Assembly (NCBI GenBank): GCA_027574665.1
Contig: CM050652.1
Span: 39,708,307 to 39,772,306 of the forward strand
Origin: Rhynochetos jubatus
Taxonomy: Eukaryota; Chordata; Aves; Eurypygiformes; Rhynochetidae
Direction: 5' to 3'
DNA length: 64,000 nt
Part shown: positions 23,601 to 36,800 of the stretch, in pieces
Numbering within the stretch: the stretch's first letter is position 1
How the letters are laid out: every line of letters begins with the position of its first letter
Program-made: the position numbers and the translations under genes
Notes under the pieces: model-generated
Told to the model about the DNA's origin: nothing
Seen by the model: only the letters and a program-made list of their open reading frames with translations
The model's database searches: none

Positions 23601-26600
23601 ACTGGTGAGATACGACTTCTACCATTTGTGGCATGAGCTACTTATGGAAACTGCTTCACTCTGCACAGTCCTTCTTCTTTTGATGTCCTGGCATCATGAC
23701 AACATATTACCAAATGTACTTTTATTCCCCTAGGTTTCATTCTGGATTTTCTTTTTCCCTAAAAAATAGGGGTTTGCTGTGGGAGGAATTGAAAATATAA
23801 TATGAATATTCTCAAAATGAACATATTTACATGTGTTGACACAGCTGGAAGGTCTTGAAAAAAAAGGGGATGTCTCTGATCTGCCTTCTCCATTCTGCAG
23901 ATAGTACTCTGGGAGCTCAAGGGAAGGGAGGATTTTATCCCTTCTCATCCTCAACCTGTGCATGTGTCTTACTCTATCTCAAAATCATTTGTGCTTTCCT
24001 TTTTGGACAGTCAAGCATTCAGTACAAATAGGCCCAACATTTCAGAATGGCTTAATATGTTTTCCCAGGTGGCTTCTGGGAACCTGCTTATCTTTCCTCT
24101 TTTTCTTCCTGCACACTAATGCTCTTTCCTGAGGTCATTAGTAAGTCCCGTGCAGACACCTCTCTTTCAAAAGAACACAAGCTGACTGATTTAATCTGCA
24201 CCGACATTTCAAAGAACCAGCATAAAGGTACTGCCTGGACAATCTGAAATATTTAATGCTCAAATATGTATTATTTGGTAAGCCTTTGGTGTAAATTGGT
24301 GTAAAGGCATTGCTCCCAGGATCAATTCAGAGAGACCTACAGGAGAAAAATAAAAAAACTTGAGAATGAAAACATAATGATGTGCAACTGAAAAAAGTTC
24401 TGCCTTTCTGATTGAAAGTGTCCTCACAATGCTGAAAGTTACAGCCTTACACAGTCCAGTATTCGGTGCCTTTAAAATCCTTCTTCATCAGCCAAGACTG
24501 AAGGGGAAAAGGAAGCACAAAGACAAAACTGCTGGACTTTATTGTCCTTGAGGTATATTGCAGGAAGGGAGGATGATTATGAATCTAAGATGATTAAATA
24601 CTAATGGCACAAACTTCACAAGTGATGAAACAGCCAAATAAATTACCGGTGCTTGAAACCAGACACATTTAGATTAACAGTATTTCTGTGAGACAGTTTG
24701 ATAAATGTCTCGAATTTAGCAGTGCTGCTTTGTCCCCATTTCAGGGACCTTTGACTTTGGTCACCTGCTTATTAATTGGACTGGTTTGAGTCTGTGCATT
24801 GTGAGATGTCATCCCCATTCTCTGGATAACATTCTTTGTGAAAATACGGGGTCTTATTTATTATTCTATAGCACAGGGTTTCCCAGAAAGTAAGAGCTGT
24901 ATGTTGCTGTTTCAACATGTCAGTATCAATAGTATTCAAGTTATCAAAGCCAGATCTGCTTTGATAATTTCCAGACTGAACACAAACGTTTAGTTAGTCT
25001 AGACTTCAAGTATTTTGAATTTCTGTTACTATTAATCATAATTTGATTGTTTTATTATGACAAAACAGAAATTTTTATTTACTTATTCCTTAGATAACAA
25101 CATTTACTTCAGCATGATTACTTACATTGCAAGGAACTATTTATTTTAGCTATCCTATCCTGATCTGCAAAAACAGGTATCATTTGGCACTAAATTACAG
25201 TTGTCCTTGCAGAGCAGAATTGCTCAGAACAAGAGGCGTTGATCCATGAGACAATGCTCCAAGGACACCCATGCAACCCACAAACACTGCCTGCTGGACA
25301 GGCTTTGAAGCCCCAAATGGTACATTCATGTGTTGCTGGGCAGACTAGGCTCTCCTGTATGAAATAATAAAGAGCAATTTGCCAAAAGCACTTTTTTTTT
25401 CTTTCCCCAGTATTTACTGAATAGTTTCCCAGTGTTTACTACCTCACCCCCTTTCCACAAGCCAGTCTATCATTAGATAAAGTTTAGAATTTACTTAAAA
25501 GTTTCATATTTAAAGTGAAATGTGACTGTAAATCTTGGAAGCGTTGTTCAACTAATTTTGCAAGAAATTTTTTTCATGATTCCTCTTCTTATACACATGA
25601 AGATCTGAGATCAAAGATATACTAGCAGATTTATCTATTAGATGCTCATTCTAGATCTCCAATACTTCTCACTGGTAGTATTTCTAGCTCTGTCCCCAGC
25701 ACAACCCATCACAATAACTGTCACACCACAATACTTTCTGGCATTTTTCAGAAAACATATTTTAGGATTTTTTTAACAATGAAACAACTATTTCTCTCCT
25801 TTTGATTGATTTTTCATAATTGCCTTACTAGCCAACATACTGTTTAATAAAGACTTCCTTTGTAGGAAAATTTGACAGTGTGCTAAGAAGTAATTTTAGG
25901 TTTTGCTGAGCACAAATAAAAGCAAAATTGATGGTGTTTTTGTTAAGAACCCTTGCAGCAATGGATCTACAAAGATCTAGTAGAATTGTTTATCTTGTTT
26001 TGTTCTTGTTTTATATATGCAGATAATATTTAAAAGCTCAACAGCATCATGACAGTCCAAGTCTCCACATCATACCTGTGTTACAGACACTGATGTAGTG
26101 AATTGAATATTTTCCAGAGATATTAGATAACCTTCTGTTTACTTTGAAAAGTCAGTTAGCTTGGGCGTATAAAACCTGAGCTTTGCTTACCATATCCTTA
26201 ACATGAAAAAATCCGGCATATGCCTTTGAACACATCCTATAACAAATCTGCATATGACAGGCTTCCTGAATCTGATACTCTATTATGTAATAAAAACTGG
26301 AACACATGCTTGTGTTTGTGACTCCATCACCTACTCAAAACCTCTTCCTTCTAACCCTCTTCAAGTCTTTGTCTACAGAATCAATGTTTGGGTTGATATC
26401 TCAACCAAGTGAATCCCTTTGAACTATATTTTTACTTTTTTACTGTTTCTTTAATTGAGAGTAAATAGAACAGTAAGAAGGCTCACAGAAATGTATATTA
26501 TGCTTCCAATCTTCAGGGGGTTTATATTCAAATGGTGATTACCTTGATTTTTACTTTAGAATATTGCACTGCATGTCAGTGTTCGTGTATCATAGATCAT

Positions 26601-26978
26601 CCCTATCTCCATCAACTGGGGAATATTGTAGCACATAGTCTAACTAGCATTTCATTTCCATGGGAAAAAAATTTAGTAAAATGGTGAATCTGTTTTGCTT
26701 TCAGAAAGAAATTGATGGCCATTCATGCTCTTAGAAGAGAAAGAGGGCAAAGCTAATAGAATACTCTGGCTGTTTTAGCTGAAGGCAAACTTAAGGCAAG
26801 GTGAGTGGAATATGATGGTCAGTGTGAGAGAAGTGTCTGTTGTTTGGATACCTTTGAAGAAAATCTGTGGATTTTCTGCAGCACTCTGGGGCTTTCCTGC
26901 TGTTGGACCACACATTTTTTATACAATAATTATGAATATTTAGTTGGCCTATCAACAGATTCTTAGACTGTGTGCCTT
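20613..26978. other. AT-rich DNA, no firm gene
   Basis: It holds a 21-base poly-A at 21157-21177 and otherwise mostly unique AT-rich sequence. A 171-codon frame at 22231-22746 opens with TTG, has no recognisable motif and no convincing donor, and a frame of this size is expected about once by chance in such a window. A short segment at 23454-23500 with a GTAAGT donor is too small to judge. No transposon was recognised. Confidence 0.45.
21157..21177 (+). repeat. Poly-A tract, 21 bases
   Basis: An uninterrupted A run followed by GAG. No flanking duplication or retrocopy body was seen. Confidence 0.9.
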
Positions 26979-27511
26979 TGTTGTGGTTTAACCCCAGCTG
27001 GCAACCACGCACCAAGCAGCCGCTCACTCACTCCTTCGTCTAATCCAATGGGATGGGGAGGAGAATCAAAACAAAAGGTGAAATTTGTGGGTTGAGATAA
27101 AAACAGTATAAAAGGACAGAAAGGAAAGATATAATAATCATCATCATCATCATCATCTTATTTCTATTATTACTATTATTAATAATAATAATAAATATAC
27201 AAAACAAGTGATGCACAATACAATTGTTCCCAAGCCATGCCCCCCCCTGGCCAACTCCCCCTAGTATATACTTAGCATGACATCATATGGTATCCCTTCG
27301 GCCAATTTGCATCAGCTGCCCTGGTTGTGTATCCTCATAGCTTCTGGTGCACCTCCTTCCTGGCAAAGTCCTTGATTTAGTAGACTAAGTACCCCTTAAC
27401 AACAACCAAAACATCAGTGTGTTATCACATTATTCTCTAGCTAAAATCAAAACACATCAATGAACCAGCTACAAGGAGAAAAATTAACTCTGCCTTAGCT
27501 GAAACAGGACA
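26979..27511 (+). mobile_element. Solo ERV LTR with perfect 5-bp target duplication
   Basis: It starts TGTTGTGGTTTAACCCCAGC and ends GCTGAAACAGGACA. GCCTT lies directly before it (26974-26978) and directly after it (27512-27516). Inside are GTGGGTTGAGATAAAAACAGT, an (ATC)n/(AAT)n stretch at about 27134-27194, ATATACTTAGCATGACATCATATGGTAT and CAGTGTGTTATCACATTATTCT, as in the copy at 11428-12002. No viral genes remain. Sequence and duplication are better preserved than in the inverted copy at 10.8 kb, so it is probably a later insertion. The minus-strand frame 26791-27027 crosses its left end and is not a gene. Confidence 0.95.
27134..27194 (+). repeat. (ATC)n and (AAT)n microsatellite in the LTR
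   Basis: About seven CAT units, then TTATTTCTATTATTACTATTATTAATAATAATAATAA-like sequence. Related LTRs carry an AAT-rich stretch at this point, so the microsatellite grew from the element itself. Confidence 0.85.
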
Positions 27512-27670
27512 GCCTTGAACTAAACATTTTTATTAGAAGTGAATGTTCATTCTTAATTTCAAAAATTTTAGATTTCACCACAGTTTGTGGTTCTTTTATC
27601 AATACTTATCAAACTCTGATATTTTTTCCAAACAGTAAGGTTATTTTATTTTATTTCCCCTTTTCCCCAG

Positions 27671-27771
27671 TTACACGATCTGTCTGGGTAGTCACTCCCA
27701 TGGGAGTTGCTCACATTGCCACCCAAGTGGCCAGCCAGTGTTCCAGTTCTTCCACCTCATCTGGTGAAAGC
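27671..27771 (+). CDS. Candidate exon 3 of the unidentified split gene (33 codons, phase 1/0)
   Basis: The acceptor is strong: a long T/C tract ends in TTATTTCCCCTTTTCCCCAG. The donor AGC|GTAAGT is close to consensus. After TT, which completes the G left by 15651, the frame reads TRSVWVVTPMGVAHIATQVA and ends in a serine-rich stretch (CSSSSTSSGES). One other frame stays open until a TGA near the end; the third stops after six codons. Of all candidates this has the best pair of splice sites. It lies 160 bases past a solo LTR, and its body shows no LTR or CR1 similarity. The product is not recognised, and low-complexity serine content weakens the case for a conserved domain. Confidence 0.4.
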
Positions 27772-30700
27772 GTAAGTGCCAATTGCAAACTGCTAATGTC
27801 CCCTTATTACTTCAGGTAACGTGAGGTAAATCAGTATTTCAAGAAAACCTAGTACAGACAGACAAGACATTTTTAAAATCCACAGCTAGGAAAATTTAGA
27901 GCCTCACGTTAAAAAAAGAGTTTCTTTTAAAAGGAAAGGTAGGGGCAGAGGGAAGACTAGATTGGGAAAAGTCCCAAGAGAGGGAGAAGAGCTATCAACA
28001 GAACTCTTTATTCATCAGAAACTTTTCTTTATATCTGTTCTGAATAAAGAACTTGAACATGTGACCTTTTGATTACATTGTCTCTCCTTATTGTCAGCAA
28101 TAGATATTTTTTATAATCTCTTAACTTTTCTTGGATAAACAAGAAACACCTTGTCAGAACAAGGTGTTTTACAACACTCAAAACTTTTGTAGTTCTATTC
28201 CTTTCATCAATTTTTCAGCAACATTTTAAAGAATGAAAACAAAGTCTCCAACACAGCATTCTGATAATGGTATCTCAAATGCTATTTTCAGATACGGCAA
28301 TGCTTCTCTATTTTCCTTGATACTCCTTAAGAATTATTTTAGTCTTCTAAGTGTCACTTCAGTCAGCTATTTTCCTACCATAGTGCCTAAATTCCTATGA
28401 CTCGCAGCTTTCTAGGACGCAACCTCTCCTCCTGTTACCGTAAAAAGTATATTTTGCTCCTAGCTGAATGGTATTGCATTTAGAATTAAAATGTGTATTA
28501 GGATACCCCAAGTGGCAGTTCAAAGGCTGTATTTTCTTTCAGATTGACAGCAAGATGCCTGCTGGAGCTGGTGAGCCTGAGCAGGTTGCAGCAGGATAGT
28601 TCGGCTACTGCATGCAGCCTGCAGTCTTGAGAAGCCTGATCCAGCCTGCGAGACCCGGAGGCAGCTGAAAATTAGCCTGCCTACAGTTATGCAGGATATA
28701 ATAGGATCAAACACATTACTAATTGCTAAAAAGTCTGGCAACACCAATTGAGGAGTTCCCAAGAATGAGAAAAAACAAGGGAATGCAATATAACATATCC
28801 CCTTGCAGTCCTGGCCATACCCCCAGCTTGATAAAGAGTGACAATGTTTTTCAACACTGCGTTTTCCTCCACCACCAGACTGATTTTGGAGCACAGTCAG
28901 CAACTTGTTTGTTGCAGCAGCAGCAATGTGTATGGAAAACATAAAGTGACTGTGCTGCAGAGCAGTAACAAAATAAACCAGGGACTGCACAACCACAGCG
29001 TGAATACCTGCAAATGTTTGTCACCAATATTCATGGGGCACACCTTATGCAGTGGCACATCGTAACAGATGTGGCAGAGCACAGCCCAGTGTCCTGACTC
29101 AGCTCATTTGTAATGCAAAGATACTTGTGAGGATTAGTAAAAAAAAAAAGACCAAAAAACCTGAAGTATTTTAGAGCCAATTTGAGAGCAAAATTCTTCC
29201 TCAGATACTTGTTGAATGCTATGGAGGCTTACCTAGGTAAAAGTAGGGAAGAGAACATAAGACCGAGCTGAAAGACCATTGGGTCTGGGTGTCCCAGGAC
29301 AGGATCAAATTCAGGTTTGGATGGAAAAACAAACTTCTTTAACATCAATCTAAAGTGAGGGTTCATGTCAACATTGGCACTGTGAAGAAAACAGACACTA
29401 AATTCACTACAACAATCTCATCAAAATCATCCTGAAAGATGTGTGAATGTATTTCATTTATTACTAACTGAGACTGAGATAGTGACACCCTGTACCATTA
29501 ACGGGAAAGTTTCAGTCAGGGCAGGACAAATATGGACAAGAAGATAAACCCTACAAACCCCCAACCCTTAATATCTGATCAGCATGTACAGGTGGTTTTG
29601 CACTGCACCTGCAATATCGCTCCTCCGCTGACAGATGAATTTACTGAACATACGATGTCTGACTAAAATAAATGGAAAACTGTTACTTTCAAAATACAGC
29701 CTGCATGGTGCAATTATCAACCTTTTTCAAAAGTTCATGTTTCATTAACATTACAGCAGAGATAGACTTTCATTCCAACATGATATAGACAATCCTGCTT
29801 AAGCAGATAGATATGTGGCAGCCTCATGAAAGAATCATAACGGATCCAAGATCATGTTCAAACTTCCTGTTTTCCAAGGAATATTCATACCACCTAACTG
29901 CTAGTACAACATCACATTCCAAGAGGACATTTCTTCCATTCCAACTTTCAAGTAGATTAACAACTTTGTAATTGTTCTTTTTCCAAACACTGGTGTCTTT
30001 AAGATGTTCTTAAAGTGCTTTGTACATGACTTTATATTTCAATAATGTAGATAACATGGTTTTAAATAATCTACTGTATTATAGGTGCCCATTAAGCGGC
30101 GTCATCAGTTTGATATGATGTTTCTGGCATTTTAACGCTCAGGCATGTTGCATTATTATGTTATATTTGGTTGGTAGTGGAAGATTTCACACAGTTACCA
30201 ACTTTACTAAACAGATTTTTCTTTTTATTATCACAGAAGACATGAATCTGAGTCAGCTATAATAAAAAGCAAATATCAAAAACATGAGCTTTGTGGTTTG
30301 ACCGCTCCAGATCTCGCATCTGATCAATAGAACTGTAACCACATTAACTTTTTATGAAGAGATGCTGGATTTGTTCCACAGAAATTGTATTTAGCAACTT
30401 TTTTTTAATATAATATTTACAGGGTGGGTTTTTTTCCAATTTGCCCACTATATAATATACAACTCTTATAAACAGCCTGGGTGAGGAGTTATCAAGCAAT
30501 CCTTCTGTTTCTTTCACGTACTTACAATCCATTATTTATATTGAAGGAATTATTATTTTACTCTTATTTATTCTGTTCTCTGACTGAAAGATTAAGTTTT
30601 CAAGCAGGAAATGAGATACATTTAATGTACATATCTAGCTCATAGGTCACAGTAAGGTCATGCTGTCATTTTTACAAACAAGGAAAGTATCCAGTATAAC

Positions 30701-33700
30701 ACAATGTTTGAAATGTTGCATCATCCTAGTTATAATTATTAGGATTCAAGAAGACAAATCTGGTTTTAAAGCACTCCTCTTTCAGATGGTGTCTGTTACC
30801 CATGGCTTTCTCTGCGATATGCAGTGCTAGCAAGTAGATTAAATGGATCTGGTGAATGTTGTTGTTATTTTGATGTTGTTGTCCTCCTTGTCATATTTTT
30901 AATAGGGGATATGACTTCATTGCCCATTCATCTGTCCTTTAGATAAACCTGCAGTGACATTGGAACTTTATGATTAAATCATCAGTAACTGCTTAATTGG
31001 TGATGTCAAATATATGTCACAGATTGATAAACTGCAGAAACTAGCAGACTTTTCTGTGAATGCCAAATCCACGACTGAGTTAGCTGACCCATGAATTATA
31101 AGAAATCAGTGTGTCATTTTGACTTGTGGAAATAGTCTTATTTTTACCTAGTCCAGGAAAAATATCTGAAACAGTGACAACTGTGTTCCTTGTGGGTCAA
31201 CATTTTTGTGAAGAAATAATAAATGCAGTAGATTTTTGTTTGCAAAGATCAAGTGTTAGCAAAAGTGAGTGTATATGTAGCTGAAATTTTTAGAAAGGAT
31301 ATTTCCAATCCGTTCCCTAGACATAGATTCTCACTGATCTGTATGCAATACTGGTTTTTACAACTTCAAATGGGAATGGAAAGCATTTCAAGTAAGGAAT
31401 AAAAAGCCTGTTCACCTCCTTTATAGCTTTCATAACCATTTAGTTAGGTGACCTAAAAAACATTCAAGTATAGATTATGTGGAGTAGAGAAACAAATAAA
31501 GAGATAAAGCATCCCAGTAGTCACAGTTACATGACACAGAATCCAAACAGTCTTGGAGCTGGATCCAGCTTTGAATATTATTGAAACCAGTAAACAAGAA
31601 AACAAATACAAACCATTCCCATTTAATCAGAAGTTATGCTCCCATGTAATACCTCCTCCATAGAAAGACTTTTATTACTTCTTTTCCTAGTGTTTCAAAT
31701 TACCTTTGCTACATCAAGCTCCTGTTCCACTTCTGCAAAATTTTGCACTTAACAGCTGCAAACACTTAAAGCAAACTGAAAACCACTTGACTAGGAAGGA
31801 ACTGTTCAACACACTCTATGGGTCTCAGATTTCCCTTCTACTAGTTTCTGTTACTGGCAGCATTTGCATGACAACACATTTGTTTGTTTGTTTGTTTTGT
31901 GAACATCACACAACCAATTATTGCTGAAAGGCTGGAGTTTCTCACAATTTGATGAGGTCCAAACCATGCTTCCAGCATGTAGCTGCAGTGAGACTGGGAG
32001 CAGGTTGGAATCTGAACCCAGATCTGGATCTGAGGCACCTCTTTTGGCCTGGTCTTCAGTTACCATCTCTCTAGCAGAGGACTATGAATAATGGATAGTC
32101 ATCCCCCAATTAAATTGGCATGTACATTCATTTTGAAATAATATAGTGTTAACTGGATTTTTTTAAGCTCTGTTTGTCAGAGGCAGACCCTCTCTGTGCT
32201 TCTTCTGACTATCTGTGTCCAGTCTAACCTGCTGCATAGAGATTACGCTGACAGATCCAACATGCAAAATATGGCTTATATAAAGTACAAAGTACAACCG
32301 ACTCTGTTTGGTTACTGCCATATTTGAATGAAAAATACTTAGTTTACTTTCGTCCATCTTTCAAATGATTTCATATTTTCCCTGAAATGCATTCAGTCAT
32401 CTCAGCTGGGAAGCAGGGACTTGGATGGTATGAATGGAAATCACAACCTAAATTAGGAAAATTTCACCTGGGAAATCATATTATTTAGGATTAAAAAGCT
32501 AAATACTTTTGTTTGGCTTATTTCTTAATACACATGGATTGCTTATACTAGCATTTTATGGCCAGAAGCTGACAGTCCTTAATTAAGCAGAGTATCAGTC
32601 TGTCTCCAAAAGTGGATTTGCCTGAATGGGGACTGTGATAGATTGTCTAAGGAAGAGTTGTTATATTCACTTTCCAGGCAGCACAACAGAGGAATGAAGA
32701 GACTAAATTTCCTAAGACTTCTGGAATTGTGTAAGTTATTAACACATTTAGGAAGACTCAGATATCTGACATCTAATGCCTTGCTAGAACATATGCATAG
32801 CATGGAACATTTGTTTTCTTTCAAAAATGGAAAGTGTCACTAAATAACACTGTACTGTCAAATCTGAGAAGCTCTGGGGACAAGATCCGGGTTTTTAGAT
32901 TACTTCTCTGTAGACCTTTTCCATGCAAGTGTTCATTCCCTGAACAAGTGACTGTCTACCAATGTGTCTCCTGGGCTCTCAGTGCTGACCTGTAATATCA
33001 GACTATTTAGCCTTCTCTACTCTTCAGCATCACTCAGTAATTTCACACAAGTAATAAGGGAATTTCCACGTCCAGAAGCACCCACCATTCTCCATCTCCT
33101 ACCCTAGCTCTTGCTGCTGTGTGCGCTAGGCCAGGCCAAGCGCCCATCAGAGGGGAGGCAGGGAAGAGGCAGCAAAGCCAAGCCAGAAAGGGACAACAGT
33201 TCTCTGCTGTTATCTGCACCAAGAGGAGAAAACTCAGGCCTCCTGCAAACCCTGAGGCAAGAGATTCCCTGCACAGTGAATTGGGTGGTGATGAGTTGTT
33301 CAGTTTTGATTTCTCCCTCCAGATGTCATTTTATTAGTGGTTGTCTTGCAGCCCTGCATCTCTAGATATAAAAAGGAAGTGCAAAGCACTGAAAGGAGTG
33401 TGTGACAGACATGCCACTGCAGTGATTAATGTGCTCATCCAAGCCTGTGGCTCGCCACCCAGTCAATTAATCACTCTCCAGCATTTTGGAAGTCATTAAA
33501 TTCTATACCATTTTTAATGTATTTTTGCCATTAAGCAGGCTTTCCTTTGAAGTGTAATGTCACCAATTCTGAGTTTCTTTCCCACCTCATTTTATTTCTT
33601 CACTGCCTGCTAAAACATATTTCACTATGACTACTGCTGTGCCTGGTAGGTAATTTCTTTTTCTCACCATGCCTCTCTAAGGATGCACTTTGGCAAATGC

Positions 33701-33734
33701 TAAATATGTGTAGGGCATTTTCTGTTTCTTGCAG
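27772..33734. other. Proposed intron, no firm gene
   Basis: Mostly unique AT-rich DNA. A hairpin lies at 28144-28169 and a TTTG run at about 31879-31899. The 158-codon minus frame at 28520-28996 has no recognisable motif or clear splice sites. Confidence 0.4.
28144..28169. repeat. Perfect 11-bp inverted repeat, 4-base loop
   Basis: AAACACCTTGT, loop CAGA, then ACAAGGTGTTT. The next outer pair is G with T. The arms are exactly complementary, giving a compact hairpin on either strand. It is too short for a typical microRNA precursor unless the outer flanks pair loosely, which they do not clearly do. Confidence 0.9.
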
Positions 33735-33871
33735 TTGTAGTTCCTGGAGGTTACTTACTCCTGTACAAGAGGTCCAGCTCCAGCACACTGAAGGCTGTCC
33801 CCATCCAGCTGTTGCTGGGAGAGAAGGAGTTGATGACCAGCATCTTGCTATCCTGCCAGGACAATGTTAAG
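33735..33871 (+). other. Exon-like segment, plus-strand reading
   Basis: TTTCTGTTTCTTGCAG is a strong acceptor just before it. One frame (after TT) is open for 78 codons to a TGA at about 33970; it starts VVPGGYLLLYKRSSSSTLKA. A modest donor AAG|GTGGGA would end the exon at 33871. G or C predominates at third codon positions, in contrast to the AT-rich surroundings. The opposite strand reads an exon through the same bases with its third positions on the same bases, so composition cannot decide the strand. Its entry phase does not fit the plus-strand chain, which makes it either a separate gene or the wrong strand. Confidence 0.2.
33759..33852 (-). CDS. Candidate exon of an unidentified gene, minus-strand reading
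   Basis: On the minus strand the segment starts after CATTGTCCTGGCAG and ends GGA|GTAAGT, an almost ideal donor. The frame reads DSKMLVINSFSPSNSWMGTA, then FSVLELDLLYR, leaving one base. About 85 percent of its third codon positions are G or C, unusual for this window and typical of coding sequence. The acceptor is weaker than on the plus strand, and the same frame is open upstream, so the exon could start earlier, for instance after GGAGCTCTTTCAG at about 33925. I do not recognise the family. It competes with the plus-strand reading of the same bases. Confidence 0.3.
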
Positions 33872-33879
33872 GTGGGAGA

Positions 33880-36800
33880 TGTTTTCTTTATGCGTGAGAG
33901 GAAACAGAGTTCTGTTTTGATCCTGAAAGAGCTCCAGCAAAAGGGAATTCATGTCCATTTCTCTATCTGACTGTGAAGGAGACCATATGAAATGTGTGAA
34001 CTAAAGGACCCCACAAAACACCTTAGTGGGCAAAACATTTATAACAAAACTCTTTAATCCGACCTACTAGTTTTCAGCTTTCCAGATGACTTTACACAGC
34101 TTTTCTCTGACCTCGCTTTTCCTTTTCTAAGTTTCTGCATTTGGCAAGATTCCTACCAAAAAAAGAGAAATCTTCAGTTCGGTTGCTCTTATTAATGGTG
34201 CCAGGCAGGGTATTTTGCAGTGGGAGACTGTGCTAGAAATGGTTTTTAGCAGATTTGATAAGAACCACCAGGAAACAAGCTCTATTTTGAGAAGGAAAAT
34301 GATCGATCATTACTGCTGCACAAAGAGAAACAGAAGGTTACGTATTTAAGTGAAGGCTATGAATAAAATAAGTACTGCACTTTAGCTGAGCAACCTTCTA
34401 GAAATGGGAGAAAACAAAATACAATACAGGGTCATAAAATCTGGATTTAGCAGGAAGCAACCAAGGCAAGCATCACCTAGTAGAGGTGACAAGGTTCACA
34501 AGACAAGTCTTAGGAACACCGTACTTCAACTTCAGGTGACATAAAACGGGGAAGACTCCTACCTCACCCTCTGCACAGAACCCCACCAGTCTCATGTAAA
34601 CTTTAAATTAATATACACAGGGGTATGTACAGAAATACATACATGCCAATGCATATGGTGAATACATTCACCATCCTACATTGTAATGCACCTGTAACTG
34701 GAATGCAAAGCAGAAGAAAAGCACACTCATTGGTGTGAATTACTGAAGAAGTGGGACAATGAAGTTTAGACCTGTGATCTTAATCTCATGACATTCTGAA
34801 CAATAACATTTTCATTGTCTTCAGCATCAGAGACCCTGTCCTTTCACGCACAAAGAAGTAAATTCAAACACCAGTATGTTGCCCTTGGGATACATAATTG
34901 TTCAAATTACTAGGTTATAAAGATTAAGTTAATACTTTATAAAAGTATGTTGTGATTTAGAGCCAAAATGCCAAGCAAAATTTCTTATGGCTTAAAGTTT
35001 TTTCTCTTGTGCTGAAGGTAAATTGTTAATTCATTATTTGTGTCAGGGAGTTAAGGTATGTACTGGGCTATGTTCAGCACAGCTAGCTGGAACTCATCCC
35101 AAAATTTGAACTACTCATTACCTAACACTTAACAAGCTCAGCATCAGGCACAGTAATTCCACAGTGCAGATAAAAACTGTTTAATCCACAAAATAGCAAA
35201 CTATAGATAAAGACAGAAAGTGCTTTGATTTGATGATTAGATGCCTAGGTGTCCTCAGTGTTAAGTACCATGAAAAAGGAAGCAACTCCCTGATGAATAA
35301 TCAGACAATTCTGGTAACAGTTAAAAAAAAAAAAATGTCATTCAAGTAGGAGAAGGGAGACCTGATCAGAAATATCATGGGAGGTTTAAACTCAGATGTC
35401 CAAAGAACATGAGTTCAAAGTGAAAGTGGTTCAGAAAAGGGTAAGTGGAGAGTTTGCCATATAAAGCACACCCAAAAAGAGTTCTGGCTTTTACTTGAAT
35501 CTAGCAGTATAAAGGCTGAGGTACAACCTGATTATGTCTGCATCTAGCCTAGGGGAGTAAATGAAGAACAACAGGAAGAAGGTCTCTTAAGAACAAATAC
35601 AAATGCATTGATTATTAATATCTTTGGGCAGAAATTAGTTTCTGAACACCTAAGTACTGAAGTTCTAATCCCACCCTCCAACAGGACCAAAGACAGAAGA
35701 AAACCTCTTTTTTAGAGGTTTTATTAGAGACCCTGAGAAACTAATGAATGGGATTAACGTTGCTGTCCTTCATTTCACAGGTTCTGGAAAGGCCAAATCT
35801 TCTGGGTTTGTAAAACCTAAAACCAGCCTTTCCTTTTTCTGCACTACTCTTCCTCACATTTCTGGCCTATAAGGGTGCAATGCAGACCTTCAGTTTTTTA
35901 TTTTTGTATAATTTAATCTTATTTGTCCAAGTGTGGTTTCCTTATACAGGGTCATGTTACATCAAGTTTCACTTGAAGTCAGCTCAGACCAGCTGTGAGG
36001 TGGCTGGGACAAAGACTTGCCTTGCACTAGCCCCTAGTTACCTGGCAGCAGATTTGGAGTAGATCACAGCCTACCTACGCTGTACCTGTCCTGTGCCTAC
36101 TACAGTCAGCTGTTCAGAATATGCTGGTTCATTTTGTAAAAGTGTCTCCTTTTTCATGCTAGAGAAGTTTTAGTGAAAGTGGCCTACTCTATCTCTGAAG
36201 AAAAGGAACGTAATTGCTGTGAAATGCTATGCAATCCATACAAATGTGGTGTCCAGACTGGTTTATATACAAATGCAAAGTAGTGAATAATAACAGCAGG
36301 AATGAAATAGGCAGGAAGTTGGTAAAATTGAAATCAAAAAGATACAGCTGTGTACTCCATTCAAATTAAATTACTTCATTAGTACCTGTTATTTACAATA
36401 TTTTATATGTACCAGCACTTAGAACTAATGACCTGCACTTTTCTTCCAGGCCTGAGCAGCAGCCACTGTGAGAGAAGGGCTTTCATAATCAGTGTCTTGG
36501 CATAAAACCATTTAGATTCATCAAAGGCAGCTCCGAATAGAAGAAACCCTCAGAAATGAATGGATTTCTGCTTCTTTTATTGTCCTAATTTGTGTGTATT
36601 CTTAGTAATATTGTGTTTACATTCATCACAGTTTTTCATGCGATGGTATAAGATTACCTCTCCTCCTAGCACGTTCATTATTAAACCCCTCGGTCAGTGA
36701 AGCATCTGAGAGCAGATGGTCCCCACAAGAAACTTTCTTGATAAGAAGTTGGCAGGACATTGCTGGAAACACGAATGTATTACACGTACACTTGAAAATA

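Noticed and set aside
25148..25187. Minus-strand microexon-like segment between TTTTTGCAG and GTAAGT
   Set aside because: Only about 40 bases long, with no linked exons; splice-like pairs at this spacing arise by chance.
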